Notes: generated by a model not told the origin, from the letters alone. A stretch of 13,314 bases of DNA from Hyphomicrobiales bacterium (GCA_025356765.1 JANXRO010000191.1:1-13314), one strand, 5' to 3'. Shown: positions 6,491 to 13,314, numbered from the stretch's first letter. Translations and numbers: made by a program.

Positions 6491-6951
6491 TTTGCCTCAT
6501 CCAGCAGGCCTTGCAAAATTACTGCGGCGGCCATTTGATCGATGTTTTCGGCACGCTTGGCACGCGACACCCCAGCTTCGATCATCTGTTGATCAGCTTC
6601 AAAGCTGCTTAAACGTTCATCCCAATAGATGATTGGGATGGGGGTGAGCTTTTCCAAATTTCTCGCAAAGGCTTTGGTGCTTTGCACGCGGGGGCCTTCG
6701 GAATCATCCATATTCAGCGGCAGGCCAAGAACAATAAGCCCAATGTGTTCTTTTTCCGCAAACTGCAAAAGCACTTTTGCATCAACCTGAAATTTAGTTC
6801 GGGCGATGGTCATGCGCGGCGTTGCAAATTGCATGGTGTAATCCGCCGTCGCGATGCCGATTGTGGTGGAACCCAGATCCAGGCCCATAACGCGCTTTAA
6901 CGGGGGCAGGGCGGCCAAGCTGGCTCTAGCAATTTCAAGGCGTGAACTCAT
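6487..6951 (-). CDS. ruvX: Putative pre-16S rRNA nuclease / Holliday junction resolvase RuvX (YqgF)
   Basis: With the ATG at 6949-6951 the protein has 154 residues, normal for the family. It has the RNase H-like fold signatures: RVMGLDLGSTTIGIA with Asp25, IGLIVLGLPLNMD, GPRVQSTKAFA, the acidic strand IIYWDERLSSFEA, and a C-terminal IDQMAAAVILQ with a third carboxylate. Known role of YqgF proteins: essential in E. coli for 16S rRNA 5'-end maturation, with resolvase activity reported in others. An in-frame ATG at 6996 would add 15 residues but runs into the divergent acetyltransferase gene, so I prefer 6951. No Shine-Dalgarno precedes either start, but a perfect TATAAT lies ten bases ahead of 6951. 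It heads the ruvX-CAP pair and is divergent from GNAT-gatCA, an arrangement familiar in this class. Confidence 0.92.
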   Translation of the reverse strand: MSSRLEIARASLAALPPLKRVMGLDLGSTTIGIATADYTMQFATPRMTIARTKFQVDAKVLLQFAEKEHIGLIVLGLPLNMDDSEGPRVQSTKAFARNLEKLTPIPIIYWDERLSSFEADQQMIEAGVSRAKRAENIDQMAAAVILQGLLDEAK

Positions 6952-6961
6952 GACTTCGCAG

Positions 6962-6967
6962 ATTATA
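6962..6967 (-). promoter_or_regulatory. TATAAT -10 box just ahead of ruvX
   Basis: TATAAT on the minus strand is a perfect -10 hexamer, separated from the ruvX ATG by ten bases, so the transcript would start within about five bases of the codon. No good -35 is seen 16-18 bases further up. The same bases on the plus strand read ATTATACAT, so a weak -10 for the divergent acetyltransferase gene could overlap it. Confidence 0.45.
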
Positions 6968-6984
6968 CATGCTAACTGGCGGAA

Positions 6985-7680
6985 ATGACACTGCATACTG
7001 CAAGGCCTGTCGGCCCAATTGTTAGCCCGCTTCCGAGTGGTTTGTTGCCTGATTTGAGATTGTTGCCCGGGCGTTGGTTACACCTTGTTCCCTTGAACGT
7101 CGAACATCACGGCCAGAACCTTTGGAACTCCATCAATGGCAAAGACGAAGATGGCAAACTTTGGACATATATGGCTTTTGGCCCCTTTGCCGATCAGGCC
7201 ACATTTATAGAGTGGTTAAAGGCACGCCAGGCGCAGAAAGATGCCTGGTTTTATGCTTATGTGAAGAGTGACACTGGCGAAGCCTTAGGCATGGGCTCTT
7301 TCATGCGGGCAGACCCTGCAAATGGCGTGATTGAGATTGGTTCTATATGGTTATCGAAAGCCTTGCAGAAAACCCGGGAAGGCACAGAGGCCATTTATTT
7401 GATGATGCGCCACGCTTTTGAAGATTTGGGCGTGCGCCGGCTGGAATGGAAGTGCGATTCGCACAACGCGCCCTCACGCCGGGCCGCCTTGCGCTATGGT
7501 TTCAAATTTGAAGGCATTTTCGAACAGCATATGATTATCAAAGGTCGCAACCGTGACACCGCGTGGTTTGCTTTGCTCGACAAAGATTGGCTGCGCGTGA
7601 AGCTGGCGTTCGAGACATGGCTGGCAGATGCTAATTTCGATGCCAATGGCCAAGAGAAAGCAAAGTTGCGGGTGAGCTAA
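6985..7680 (+). CDS. GNAT-family N-acetyltransferase (RimJ/RimL-like)
   Basis: This 231-residue protein belongs to the Acetyltransf_3 type. After a proline-rich N-terminus the domain begins at GRWLHLVPLN (29-38). A central GEALGMGSFMRAD strand pair is followed by GVIEIGSIWLS (114-124), the acetyl-CoA-binding loop KTREGTEAIYLMMRHAF (129-145), RRLEWKCDSHNAPSRRAALRYGF (151-173) and FEGIFEQHMIIKGRNRDT. The last two are hallmarks of RimJ/RimL-like enzymes. The acceptor (protein N-terminus, small amine or antibiotic) cannot be told. The ATG at 6985 has GGCGG only two bases upstream, too close for a normal ribosome site, so the start is somewhat uncertain, though homologues commonly have such a lead segment. 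It lies 37 bases upstream of gatC and is probably co-transcribed with it. Confidence 0.88.
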   Translation: MTLHTARPVGPIVSPLPSGLLPDLRLLPGRWLHLVPLNVEHHGQNLWNSINGKDEDGKLWTYMAFGPFADQATFIEWLKARQAQKDAWFYAYVKSDTGEALGMGSFMRADPANGVIEIGSIWLSKALQKTREGTEAIYLMMRHAFEDLGVRRLEWKCDSHNAPSRRAALRYGFKFEGIFEQHMIIKGRNRDTAWFALLDKDWLRVKLAFETWLADANFDANGQEKAKLRVS

Positions 7681-7717
7681 ACCCCTGCTATCCAACGCGC
7701 GAAGCAAGGAACCTTTC

Positions 7718-8002
7718 ATGTCTGTTGATGATAAAACCGTTCGCCGCGTGGCGCGTTTGGCACGCATTAAAGTTGAAGAAAAAGACGTGCCGAAGTTGGC
7801 TGGTGAACTCAATGCCATTTTGGCATTTGTTGAGCAGCTGAATGAAGTTGATGTAACAGGCATTGAGCCTCTCACATCAGTTGTGGCAACAGATATGAAA
7901 AAACGCAAAGACGTGGTGACAGATGGTCATTATGCAGCGGCCATTGTTGCTTCGACACAATCTGAAGACAATTTTTTTATGGTTCCCAAGGTGGTTGAAT
8001 AA
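7718..8002 (+). CDS. gatC: Asp/Glu-tRNA amidotransferase subunit C
   Basis: This 94-residue protein has the standard GatC length and pattern: DDKTVRRVARLARIKV, an amphipathic helix pair with LNAILAFVEQLNEVDVTGIEPL (the most conserved segment), and the extended tail ending in NFFMVPKVVE, which in known structures wraps around GatA. It stabilises GatA in the GatCAB transamidosome, which converts Glu-tRNA(Gln), and often Asp-tRNA(Asn), to the amide form in bacteria lacking the direct synthetase. A good Shine-Dalgarno (AAGGAA near 7707-7712) precedes the ATG. The TAA shares its last base with the gatA ATG (TAATG), so the two are translationally coupled. Confidence 0.96.
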   Translation: MSVDDKTVRRVARLARIKVEEKDVPKLAGELNAILAFVEQLNEVDVTGIEPLTSVVATDMKKRKDVVTDGHYAAAIVASTQSEDNFFMVPKVVE

Positions 8003-9465
8003 TGTCTCTTACAAATTTCACCATTGCCGAGGCCCGTGCCAAATTGAAGGCGCGCGAATTTTCTGCGCTTGAACTGACAGATGCTTATTTGGCGGCCATT
8101 GAAAAAGCCAAAGCATTGAACGCGTATGTTGCAACCACGCCAGACCAAGCCCGCGCCATGGCCAAGGCTTCTGATGCAAAATTGGCTTCTGGCACTGGTG
8201 GTGCTTTAGAAGGCATTCCGCTGGGCATTAAAGACTTGTTCGCCACCAAGGGCGTTCACACTCAGGCTTGCAGCCACATTTTGGATGGGTTCAAGCCCGG
8301 CTATGAATCTACCGTGACACAGAACTTGTGGAACGCGGGCGCTGTTATGCTGGGCAAGTTGAACATGGATGAATTTGCCATGGGATCTTCCAACGAGACA
8401 AGTTATTACGGCGGGGTTGTTAACCCTTGGCGGCGCAAAAATTCAAATGCCTCGCTGGTGCCCGGTGGTTCTTCTGGCGGCTCTGCTACTGCGGTTTCGG
8501 CGCATTTGTGTGCGGCGGCCACTGCAACCGATACTGGTGGTTCTATTCGCCAGCCTGCGGCTTTTACGGGGACCGTTGGCATTAAGCCCACTTATGGACG
8601 TGTTTCACGCTGGGGCACGATTGCCTTTGCATCATCGCTTGACCAGGCAGGGCCAATTGCACGCGATGTGCGCGATGCAGCCATCATGCTGCAGGCCATG
8701 GCATCGGTTGATGAGAAGGACACGACATCGGTTGATTTGCCAGTGCCTGATTATGAGAAGGCTTTGGGCCGCCCGCTAAAAGGCTTGCGCGTTGGCATTC
8801 CAAAAGAATATCGGCCTGATGGTTTGTCTTCTGAAATCAACGCGCTTTGGGACCAAGGCGCACAGTGGTTGAAAGAGCAGGGCGCCGCGATTGTTGAAAT
8901 TTCGTTGCCCCACACGAAATATGCGCTGCCTGCTTATTACATCGTGGCACCGGCTGAGGCTTCATCAAACTTGGCGCGCTATGACGGCGTGCGTTATGGT
9001 TTGCGTGTGCCCGGCGATGACTTGATTGACACCTATGAGAAAACCCGCGCCGCTGGTTTTGGCCGCGAGGTGCAGCGCCGCGTTATGGTGGGCACTTATG
9101 TTTTGTCAGCAGGTTATTATGATGCTTATTATGTGAAGGCGCAAAAAGTCCGTACACTGATTAAACGTGATTTTGATGAGGCTTGGGCCAAGTGTGATGT
9201 GGTGCTGACGCCAGCAACACCATCACCTGCCTTTGCGCCGGGCGAAATTACGGACCCGGTTGAAATGTATTTGAACGACATTTTTACTGTGACTGTGAAT
9301 ATGGCTGGCCTTCCTGGTATTGCTGTTCCGGCTGGTCTGTCGGAGCTTGGTCTGCCGCTTGGTTTGCAGTTGATTGGCAAGCCATTTGATGAAGAGACGC
9401 TTTTCCAAACAGCCTTTGCCATTGAGCAGGCCGCAGGCAAATTCAAGGCATCGCAATGGTGGTAA
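8002..9465 (+). CDS. gatA: Asp/Glu-tRNA amidotransferase subunit A
   Basis: This 487-residue amidase-signature protein is full length. The Ser-cisSer-Lys triad is visible: Lys77 in GIPLGIKDLF, Ser157 in PGGSSGGSA, and nucleophile Ser181 in DTGGSIRQPA, followed by GIKPTYGRVSR. These correspond to Lys79, Ser154 and Ser178 of the characterised S. aureus enzyme. The C-terminal NMAGLPGIAVPAG and GLPLGLQLIG are typical GatA. It hydrolyses glutamine and passes ammonia to GatB for transamidation of misacylated tRNA. gatB, often next in this class, does not follow; an exported lyase-family gene begins inside the last ten bases of gatA instead. Confidence 0.97.
   Translation: MSLTNFTIAEARAKLKAREFSALELTDAYLAAIEKAKALNAYVATTPDQARAMAKASDAKLASGTGGALEGIPLGIKDLFATKGVHTQACSHILDGFKPGYESTVTQNLWNAGAVMLGKLNMDEFAMGSSNETSYYGGVVNPWRRKNSNASLVPGGSSGGSATAVSAHLCAAATATDTGGSIRQPAAFTGTVGIKPTYGRVSRWGTIAFASSLDQAGPIARDVRDAAIMLQAMASVDEKDTTSVDLPVPDYEKALGRPLKGLRVGIPKEYRPDGLSSEINALWDQGAQWLKEQGAAIVEISLPHTKYALPAYYIVAPAEASSNLARYDGVRYGLRVPGDDLIDTYEKTRAAGFGREVQRRVMVGTYVLSAGYYDAYYVKAQKVRTLIKRDFDEAWAKCDVVLTPATPSPAFAPGEITDPVEMYLNDIFTVTVNMAGLPGIAVPAGLSELGLPLGLQLIGKPFDEETLFQTAFAIEQAAGKFKASQWW
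9445..9448 (+). promoter_or_regulatory. Ribosome-binding site inside the end of gatA
   Basis: AAGG in TTCAAGGCA lies seven bases ahead of the ATG at 9456. It supports initiation of the lyase-family gene within the gatA coding sequence, in another frame. Confidence 0.5.
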
Positions 9466-10481
9466 GGCTTTTTGCCTTATTGCTTCTGGCGCTGGTGACA
9501 ACTGCACAGGCCGAACCCTTGGTGGTGGGCGGCACAGAAATTGTTGCCCTAAAAGCCAACGGAAAATTGGCGCGAAGCTTACTTAAAAAATGTGATGCTG
9601 AGATTGCTTCGCCCATTCATGCGGTTGCGGATTTTGCGCCTCAACCGCATTACAGTGCCACAGGTGCAAACCCTGATGATGGCCAAGCCAAAGGCTTCAC
9701 AGGCGATATCAGAATAGCCTATCGCGCCGCGTTGTGCTTCAGAATTTCGGGCAAAAAGGCTTATGCCCAGCACACGCAGACCATTGCAGATGCTTGGGCC
9801 AGCACCATGAAAACGGCCAATTCTCCACAAGGCAAGGGCGATATCAATTTCAACATGGCACAGTTGGTTGTTGCCGCCTCTTGGGTGAAAGATGGGTGGA
9901 ACGCCGATAAATTCAGCCAGTGGCTTAAAGCCGTCATTGCCCCGCTTTCATTGAGCAGCGAACCCAATAATCGTGGCAATTGGGGTAACCTGCTTGATAT
10001 GAGCATCGCTGTTTATTTGGGTGACAAGACGAAATTTAAAGCCGCACAAAACCGCTGGCAAGAGTTGATCATCAACGGTGTGGCCGATGATGGCACTATG
10101 CCGCTTGAGATTTGTCGCAGCAATTCATCCGATCATTGCGGCGGACCTGATAAAGGTATCAATGGCTTGGCCTATACGCATTATGCACTGCTTCCTGCCG
10201 TGCTTTCTGCCAAAATACAAATCGACAACGATGTGCAAGTTGAAACATCACCAGCGGGTGCGAAATTTGACCAAGCCGTTTCCAAAGCAATGGCCTTTAC
10301 TGCCCACCCCGAAACGTTCCCCTATTACAAGGCAAACCACGGCAAATTGAATAAGCTAGATCACTGTGGCTATTTTGCATTGATGTTGCGCTATATTGAA
10401 GATGAAAATGCCCGCAGTGTTTTGGCAGCGGGCACTTGTAAATCTGATATATGGATGTTGCTGAAAATATTCAGCAACTGA
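9456..10481 (+). CDS. Exported alginate-lyase-family protein
   Basis: This 341-residue protein has a clear signal peptide (VVR, a leucine-rich core, AQA with cleavage after 19). The body is helical and resembles the alginate_lyase domain of polysaccharide lyase family 5: GFTGDIRIAYRAALCFRISG, INFNMAQLVVAASW, NNRGNWGNLLDMSIAVYLGD (171-190), DGTMPLEICR (212-221) and LAYTHYALLPAVLSA (238-252). In AlgL-type enzymes the catalytic Asn-His lies in an NNHSYW motif, with a later Arg and Tyr. Here the His is Arg173, while Asn171/172, Arg221 and Tyr240 are present. Activity on alginate is therefore doubtful, and another uronate polymer or a binding role is possible. Six cysteines (46, 94, 220, 228, 304, 328) suggest disulfides in the periplasm. 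The start overlaps gatA by ten bases. Confidence 0.82.
   Translation: MVVRLFALLLLALVTTAQAEPLVVGGTEIVALKANGKLARSLLKKCDAEIASPIHAVADFAPQPHYSATGANPDDGQAKGFTGDIRIAYRAALCFRISGKKAYAQHTQTIADAWASTMKTANSPQGKGDINFNMAQLVVAASWVKDGWNADKFSQWLKAVIAPLSLSSEPNNRGNWGNLLDMSIAVYLGDKTKFKAAQNRWQELIINGVADDGTMPLEICRSNSSDHCGGPDKGINGLAYTHYALLPAVLSAKIQIDNDVQVETSPAGAKFDQAVSKAMAFTAHPETFPYYKANHGKLNKLDHCGYFALMLRYIEDENARSVLAAGTCKSDIWMLLKIFSN
10457..10478. terminator. Perfect hairpin between convergent genes, possible bidirectional terminator
   Basis: Nine-base perfect arms GTTGCTGAA and TTCAGCAAC flank the 4-base loop AATA. The hairpin occupies the last codons of the lyase-family gene and lies 10 bases past the peroxiredoxin stop on the other strand. 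Neither strand has a proper T-run afterwards, so it may slow or stop polymerase, or protect 3' ends, rather than act as a strong intrinsic terminator. It is the only such structure in the convergent junction. Confidence 0.5.
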
Positions 10482-10488
10482 AGCGGAA

Positions 10489-11145
10489 TTAGCTCAGCTT
10501 CACCACGCGCAGATAAGGTTTCACAACCTTCCAGCCTTGTGGGAATTTTTCTTTCGCAGCGTCATCAGAAACTGAACCCAAGATGATTGCATCTTCGCCC
10601 TGTTTCCAATTCGCTGGCGTTGCGACTGACTTTGTTGCGGTAAGCTGCAAAGAGTCGATGACGCGCAGAATTTCATCAAAGTTGCGACCAGTGCTCATCG
10701 GATAGGTCATGGTCATCTTGATGCGTTTATCTGGGCCGATGATATAAACATTACGCACAGTGGCATTGTCTGCCGCTGTCCGCGTGCTAGCGTTACCGGA
10801 AGCGTTGGGGTGGATCATGCCGTAAAGCTTGGCCACGGTTAGGTCTTTGTCGCCGATCATCGGATAGCTTACTTCGCTGCCGGAAACATCTTTGATATCT
10901 TGCTTCCAGCGCAGATGATCATCAACACTATCGACCGAAATGCCGATCATCTTCACGCCACGTTTATCAAACTCTGGCTTTTTAACAGCCATAGAACCCA
11001 ATTCCGTTGTACAAACGGGGGTGAAATCCTTGGGGTGAGACACCATCATGGCCCATGAACCTTCGATATAATCGTGAAAGCGAATGCGGCCTTCGGTGGT
11101 GTCTGCTTCAAAATCTGGGGCAATTTCGCCCAATTGTACTGTCAT
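10489..11145 (-). CDS. 1-Cys peroxiredoxin (Prx6 type)
   Basis: This 218-residue protein has the length and signatures of Prx6-type peroxiredoxins. SHPKDFTPVCTTELG holds Thr42 and the peroxidatic Cys45. Arg131 in ATVRNVYIIGPDKRIK completes the usual active-site trio. YPMSTGRNFDEILRVIDSLQL and the C-terminal extension with GWKVVKPYLR are typical of this subgroup. Cys45 is the only cysteine, so the enzyme has no resolving Cys and must be reduced by an outside thiol. Known role: cytoplasmic reduction of hydrogen peroxide and organic hydroperoxides. AAGGAGC (11151-11157) lies five bases from the ATG, a strong ribosome site. The upstream gap carries an A/T-rich -10 and a perfect dyad, so it is probably transcribed alone and regulated. 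The stop is seven bases from the convergent lyase-family gene. Confidence 0.95.
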   Translation of the reverse strand: MTVQLGEIAPDFEADTTEGRIRFHDYIEGSWAMMVSHPKDFTPVCTTELGSMAVKKPEFDKRGVKMIGISVDSVDDHLRWKQDIKDVSGSEVSYPMIGDKDLTVAKLYGMIHPNASGNASTRTAADNATVRNVYIIGPDKRIKMTMTYPMSTGRNFDEILRVIDSLQLTATKSVATPANWKQGEDAIILGSVSDDAAKEKFPQGWKVVKPYLRVVKLS

Positions 11146-11167
11146 TTTGCGCTCCTTGTTTTTTTAT

Positions 11168-11173
11168 AATATA
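11168..11173 (-). promoter_or_regulatory. Probable -10 element of the peroxiredoxin promoter
   Basis: TATATT on the minus strand (overlapping TATTAT at 11166-11171) lies 22 bases before the ATG. The hexamer 17 bases further up is TTTATT, a poor -35, which would suit a promoter needing an activator. The dyad at 11183-11202 covers that -35 position. Confidence 0.4.
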
Positions 11174-11182
11174 GGGGCGCTG

Positions 11183-11202
11183 TTGTTCGGAATAAAGAAC
11201 AA
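11183..11202. promoter_or_regulatory. Perfect dyad TTGTTC-N8-GAACAA, candidate operator
   Basis: Two perfect 6-base inverted arms, separated by eight bases, lie upstream of the peroxiredoxin gene and would cover about -22 to -41 of the inferred start site. They do not match the alphaproteobacterial LexA direct repeat (GTTC-N7-GTTC) or a Fur/PerR box, so no regulator is named. The site replaces a recognisable -35, which fits binding by an activator or repressor responding to peroxide. This is inference from position and symmetry only. Confidence 0.4.
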
Positions 11203-11295
11203 AATTGCAGAAAACAGAACGATCTAAACAAAACTAACAAGATTATGTCAGAACCTATTGTTATCGTGAGAGTAAATAAAAGAATAAAACGCTGA

Positions 11296-13314
11296 TCAGG
11301 ATTTTATCTTGTCGCCTTTCGGGTCGTAAAATGGCGAAAGCTGAACTTTCACGGGATATTTTTTCCATGCCAATTCAACTTCCCAGCTACCAGTTTCAAT
11401 CCACTCTTTAGTAACGCCCACATCGGCTTTCACATAGGCCAAACCGAGCGAGTGGCCGACGCGGTGGCCCCAAGCGCCAGAAGTAGTGGAACCGACGTTT
11501 ACACCGTTTCTGAAAACAGGCTCTTCGTGGTAAATCATCGGCGCGGTTTCAGAATTGTCTTCCAGCGCCAAGCATACCATGCGCTTGGGCAAATGGGGCA
11601 GGGTGCGTTGTCTCAACAAAGCGTCCTTGCCGATAAATCCGCCGGGCTTTTCCCACGCGCAAGTGAAACCTAAACCCGCTTCAAGGGGAGTTTCTTCGTC
11701 TGAAATATCGTGGCCCCAATGGCGATAGGCTTTTTCCATGCGGGCATTGTTCATTGTGTGCATGCCTGCTGGCTTTAGGTTGAATTCCCGGCCGGCAGCT
11801 TGGATGGTTTCAAACACATGGCCAGCAAATTCGGCTGGCATGTAAAGCTCCCAACCCAATTCTCCTACATATGTGATGCGGCTGGCGCGCAAGCGGGCAT
11901 AGCCAATTTCAATTTCCTTGGAAGTTCCGAAAGGAAATGCAGCGTTAGATAGATTTGCGCCCGATAATTTTTCGAGCAGGGCGCGTGATTTTGGGCCCAT
12001 GATGGAAAGCATGGGCAGGCCCGAGGTTACATCTGTTACCACGCAATGAACATCTGCTGGAATGTGTTTCTTCAGCCATGCCAAATCGCGCGTTTGTGGC
12101 ACAGCACCTGTGACCACCAAGAAACGATCTTGCGCAATACGTGTGACGGTGAGATCAGCTTCTATGCCGCCACGCTCATTCAGCCATTGCGTATAAACAA
12201 TGCGGCCTGTTTCAACGTCGACGTTGTTGCAGCAAATCATGTTTAAAACAGCGCAGGCATCACGGCCTTGCACTTCATATTTTGCGAAGGATGATTGATC
12301 AAAAAACACCACATCATTTTTCAACGCATCGGCTTCCAATTGTGCGTTGGCGAACCAATTTTGGCGACCATATGAATATTCATATTCGCGCTTTTGGCCG
12401 GGCAGTGCATACCAATTGGGGCGTTCCCAGCCATTCACCTCACCAAAAACTGCGCCTAATTTATCAGTGTACTGATGAAATGGTGAACGCCGCACATTTC
12501 GCGCTGTTTCGGCCTGCCGATAAGGCCAATGCATCGCATAAAGCAGCCCCAGTGTTTCGGTGACGCGATCATGTGTGTATTTTCGTACAGATTGGAATGG
12601 GTGAATACGGCGAATATCCATGCCGTTCACATCCATTGGCGGGTGGCCGTTTTTAATCCACTGTGAAAGAACCAAACCAGCGCCGCCGGAAGATTGAATG
12701 CCAATGGAGTTAAATCCCGTGGCCACATAACAGTTTTGCAGTTCGGGCGCTTCGCCAAGATAATAACGATTATCTGGTGTGAAACTCTCGGGGCCGTTGA
12801 AGAACAATTGAATGCCCGCGGTTTCTAGAAGTGGAACACGCGAAATGGCATTGGCTAAAATGGGTTCAAAATGGTCCATATCTTCTGGCAAAGTTACAAA
12901 GGCGTGTTCGTCATCGATGCCGCCACCGTCCACCCCCAGCTTTGGCCATGGTTTTGCAACGGGTTCAAAAGCGCCAACCATTAACTTGCCCGCATCTTCT
13001 TTGTAATAAGTGCATTCATCGGGCACGCGCACAACAGGCATGTTGCGGGGAAGTTTTTCGATAGGCTCGGACACGATATAGAAGTGTTCGCAGGCGTGAA
13101 GCGGAATATTCACCCCAACACTGCGGCCCAGTTCACGGCTCCACATGCCAGTGGCGATGACAACATTGTCAGCCATGATTGTGCCATCAGTTGTTTCAAC
13201 GCCGACGGCCTTTCCATTGTTTGTCAATATACGGTTGACTTTTGTGTTTTCAAAAACGTGTGCGCCGCGTGATTTAGCGCCCGAGGCCAAAGCTTGAGTG
13301 ACGTCAATGGGGTT
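11296..13314 (-). CDS. FAD-dependent dimethylglycine/sarcosine dehydrogenase-like protein (N-terminus outside window)
   Basis: The frame is open through the right edge, giving 672 visible residues of a protein usually about 800-850 long; the missing N-terminus would hold the GxGxxG FAD motif and any flavin-linking His. The visible order is the end of the DAO domain (ATGMWSRELG near 54; TPDNRYYLGE and ATGFNSIGIQSSGGAG at 179-213), an FAO_M-like linker to about 275, a GcvT-like aminomethyltransferase fold (DVVFFDQSSFAKYEV at 334-348, NERGGIEADLTVT, YVGELGWELYMP at 482-493), and a GcvT C-terminal barrel (GHRVGHSLGLAYV at 616-628). Known family chemistry: oxidative demethylation of N-methylglycines, with the C1 unit passed to tetrahydrofolate on the GcvT half. 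Exact substrate (dimethylglycine, sarcosine or another N-methyl amine) is not decided. It lies 150 bases upstream of the peroxiredoxin on the same strand. Confidence 0.88.
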   Translation of the reverse strand, partial: NPIDVTQALASGAKSRGAHVFENTKVNRILTNNGKAVGVETTDGTIMADNVVIATGMWSRELGRSVGVNIPLHACEHFYIVSEPIEKLPRNMPVVRVPDECTYYKEDAGKLMVGAFEPVAKPWPKLGVDGGGIDDEHAFVTLPEDMDHFEPILANAISRVPLLETAGIQLFFNGPESFTPDNRYYLGEAPELQNCYVATGFNSIGIQSSGGAGLVLSQWIKNGHPPMDVNGMDIRRIHPFQSVRKYTHDRVTETLGLLYAMHWPYRQAETARNVRRSPFHQYTDKLGAVFGEVNGWERPNWYALPGQKREYEYSYGRQNWFANAQLEADALKNDVVFFDQSSFAKYEVQGRDACAVLNMICCNNVDVETGRIVYTQWLNERGGIEADLTVTRIAQDRFLVVTGAVPQTRDLAWLKKHIPADVHCVVTDVTSGLPMLSIMGPKSRALLEKLSGANLSNAAFPFGTSKEIEIGYARLRASRITYVGELGWELYMPAEFAGHVFETIQAAGREFNLKPAGMHTMNNARMEKAYRHWGHDISDEETPLEAGLGFTCAWEKPGGFIGKDALLRQRTLPHLPKRMVCLALEDNSETAPMIYHEEPVFRNGVNVGSTTSGAWGHRVGHSLGLAYVKADVGVTKEWIETGSWEVELAWKKYPVKVQLSPFYDPKGDKIKS

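Noticed and set aside
6952..6996. Longer RuvX start adding 15 residues
   Set aside because: It overlaps the divergent acetyltransferase start, the added residues do not look like RuvX, and the TATAAT would fall inside the coding sequence.
8369..8779. 136-codon open frame inside gatA in another frame
   Set aside because: gatA is full length and intact across it. The alternative product is Leu/Arg/Pro-rich without any recognisable motif.
11183..11202. LexA operator upstream of the peroxiredoxin gene
   Set aside because: The alphaproteobacterial LexA site is a direct repeat GTTC-N7-GTTC; here the halves are inverted with an 8-base spacer.
11284..11310. Palindrome CTGATCAG at the oxidoreductase stop as a terminator, followed by T-rich sequence
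   Set aside because: The eight-base palindrome leaves no loop, and the flanking A and T runs pair only imperfectly. It is too weak to call, though the T-rich stretch after it is suggestive.
1..13314. tRNA genes, CRISPR arrays, insertion sequences, phage or toxin-antitoxin modules
   Set aside because: No cloverleaf-like segments, regularly spaced repeats, transposase motifs, terminal inverted repeats or recognisable module genes were found by reading both strands.

Overview
The window looks like a chromosomal stretch of an alphaproteobacterium, most likely of the order Hyphomicrobiales or a close relative. This rests on gene content and order (gatA-gatC / ruvX / pyrB / non-canonical pyrC / plsY / dprA), on the 1-Cys peroxiredoxin, and on the dimethylglycine/sarcosine-dehydrogenase-like flavoprotein. 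Base composition appears close to half GC by eye, which is low for that order. The DNA is almost fully coding. The longest gap between genes is about 150 bases. I saw no tRNA, rRNA, CRISPR array, insertion sequence or phage gene.

Layout. Positions 1-958 (+) hold the end of an MFS transporter and a complete glutathione S-transferase. The GST meets a 71-residue secreted protein (955-1170, -) tail to tail. From 6951 down to 1279 (-) runs a long leftward gene string: ruvX, a secreted CAP-domain protein, a secreted PsbP/Mog1-like protein (TTG start), a terminator-like hairpin, then pyrB, a DHOase-like pyrC', plsY and dprA. The last four are joined by 4-base overlaps or a zero-base gap. From 6985 rightward (+) runs a GNAT acetyltransferase, gatC, gatA and an exported alginate-lyase-family protein whose start lies inside the end of gatA. 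This string ends at a hairpin near 10457-10478, tail to tail with a leftward 1-Cys peroxiredoxin (10489-11145). The rest (11296-13314, -) is most of a large FAD/folate-type oxidoreductase running off the right edge.

How the genes fit together. The core is housekeeping: the second step of pyrimidine synthesis (PyrB with a structural DHOase-like partner), acyl-phosphate-dependent phospholipid synthesis (PlsY), DNA uptake and recombination (DprA), Holliday-junction resolution or rRNA processing (RuvX), and Glu-tRNA(Gln) transamidation (GatCA). Around it are accessory envelope proteins (CAP, PsbP-like, alginate-lyase-like, the 71-residue protein) and redox or C1 functions (GST, peroxiredoxin, dehydrogenase).

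The points most worth a second look are: the PyrC homologue with its metal-ligand and catalytic positions replaced; the alginate-lyase-family protein with Arg where the catalytic His normally sits, translationally linked to gatA; the ruvX and pyrB starts, which have no Shine-Dalgarno but have promoter-like boxes almost touching the ATG; and a perfect 6+6 dyad upstream of the peroxiredoxin. I found no clearly new multi-gene system. These are local oddities in an otherwise recognisable region.
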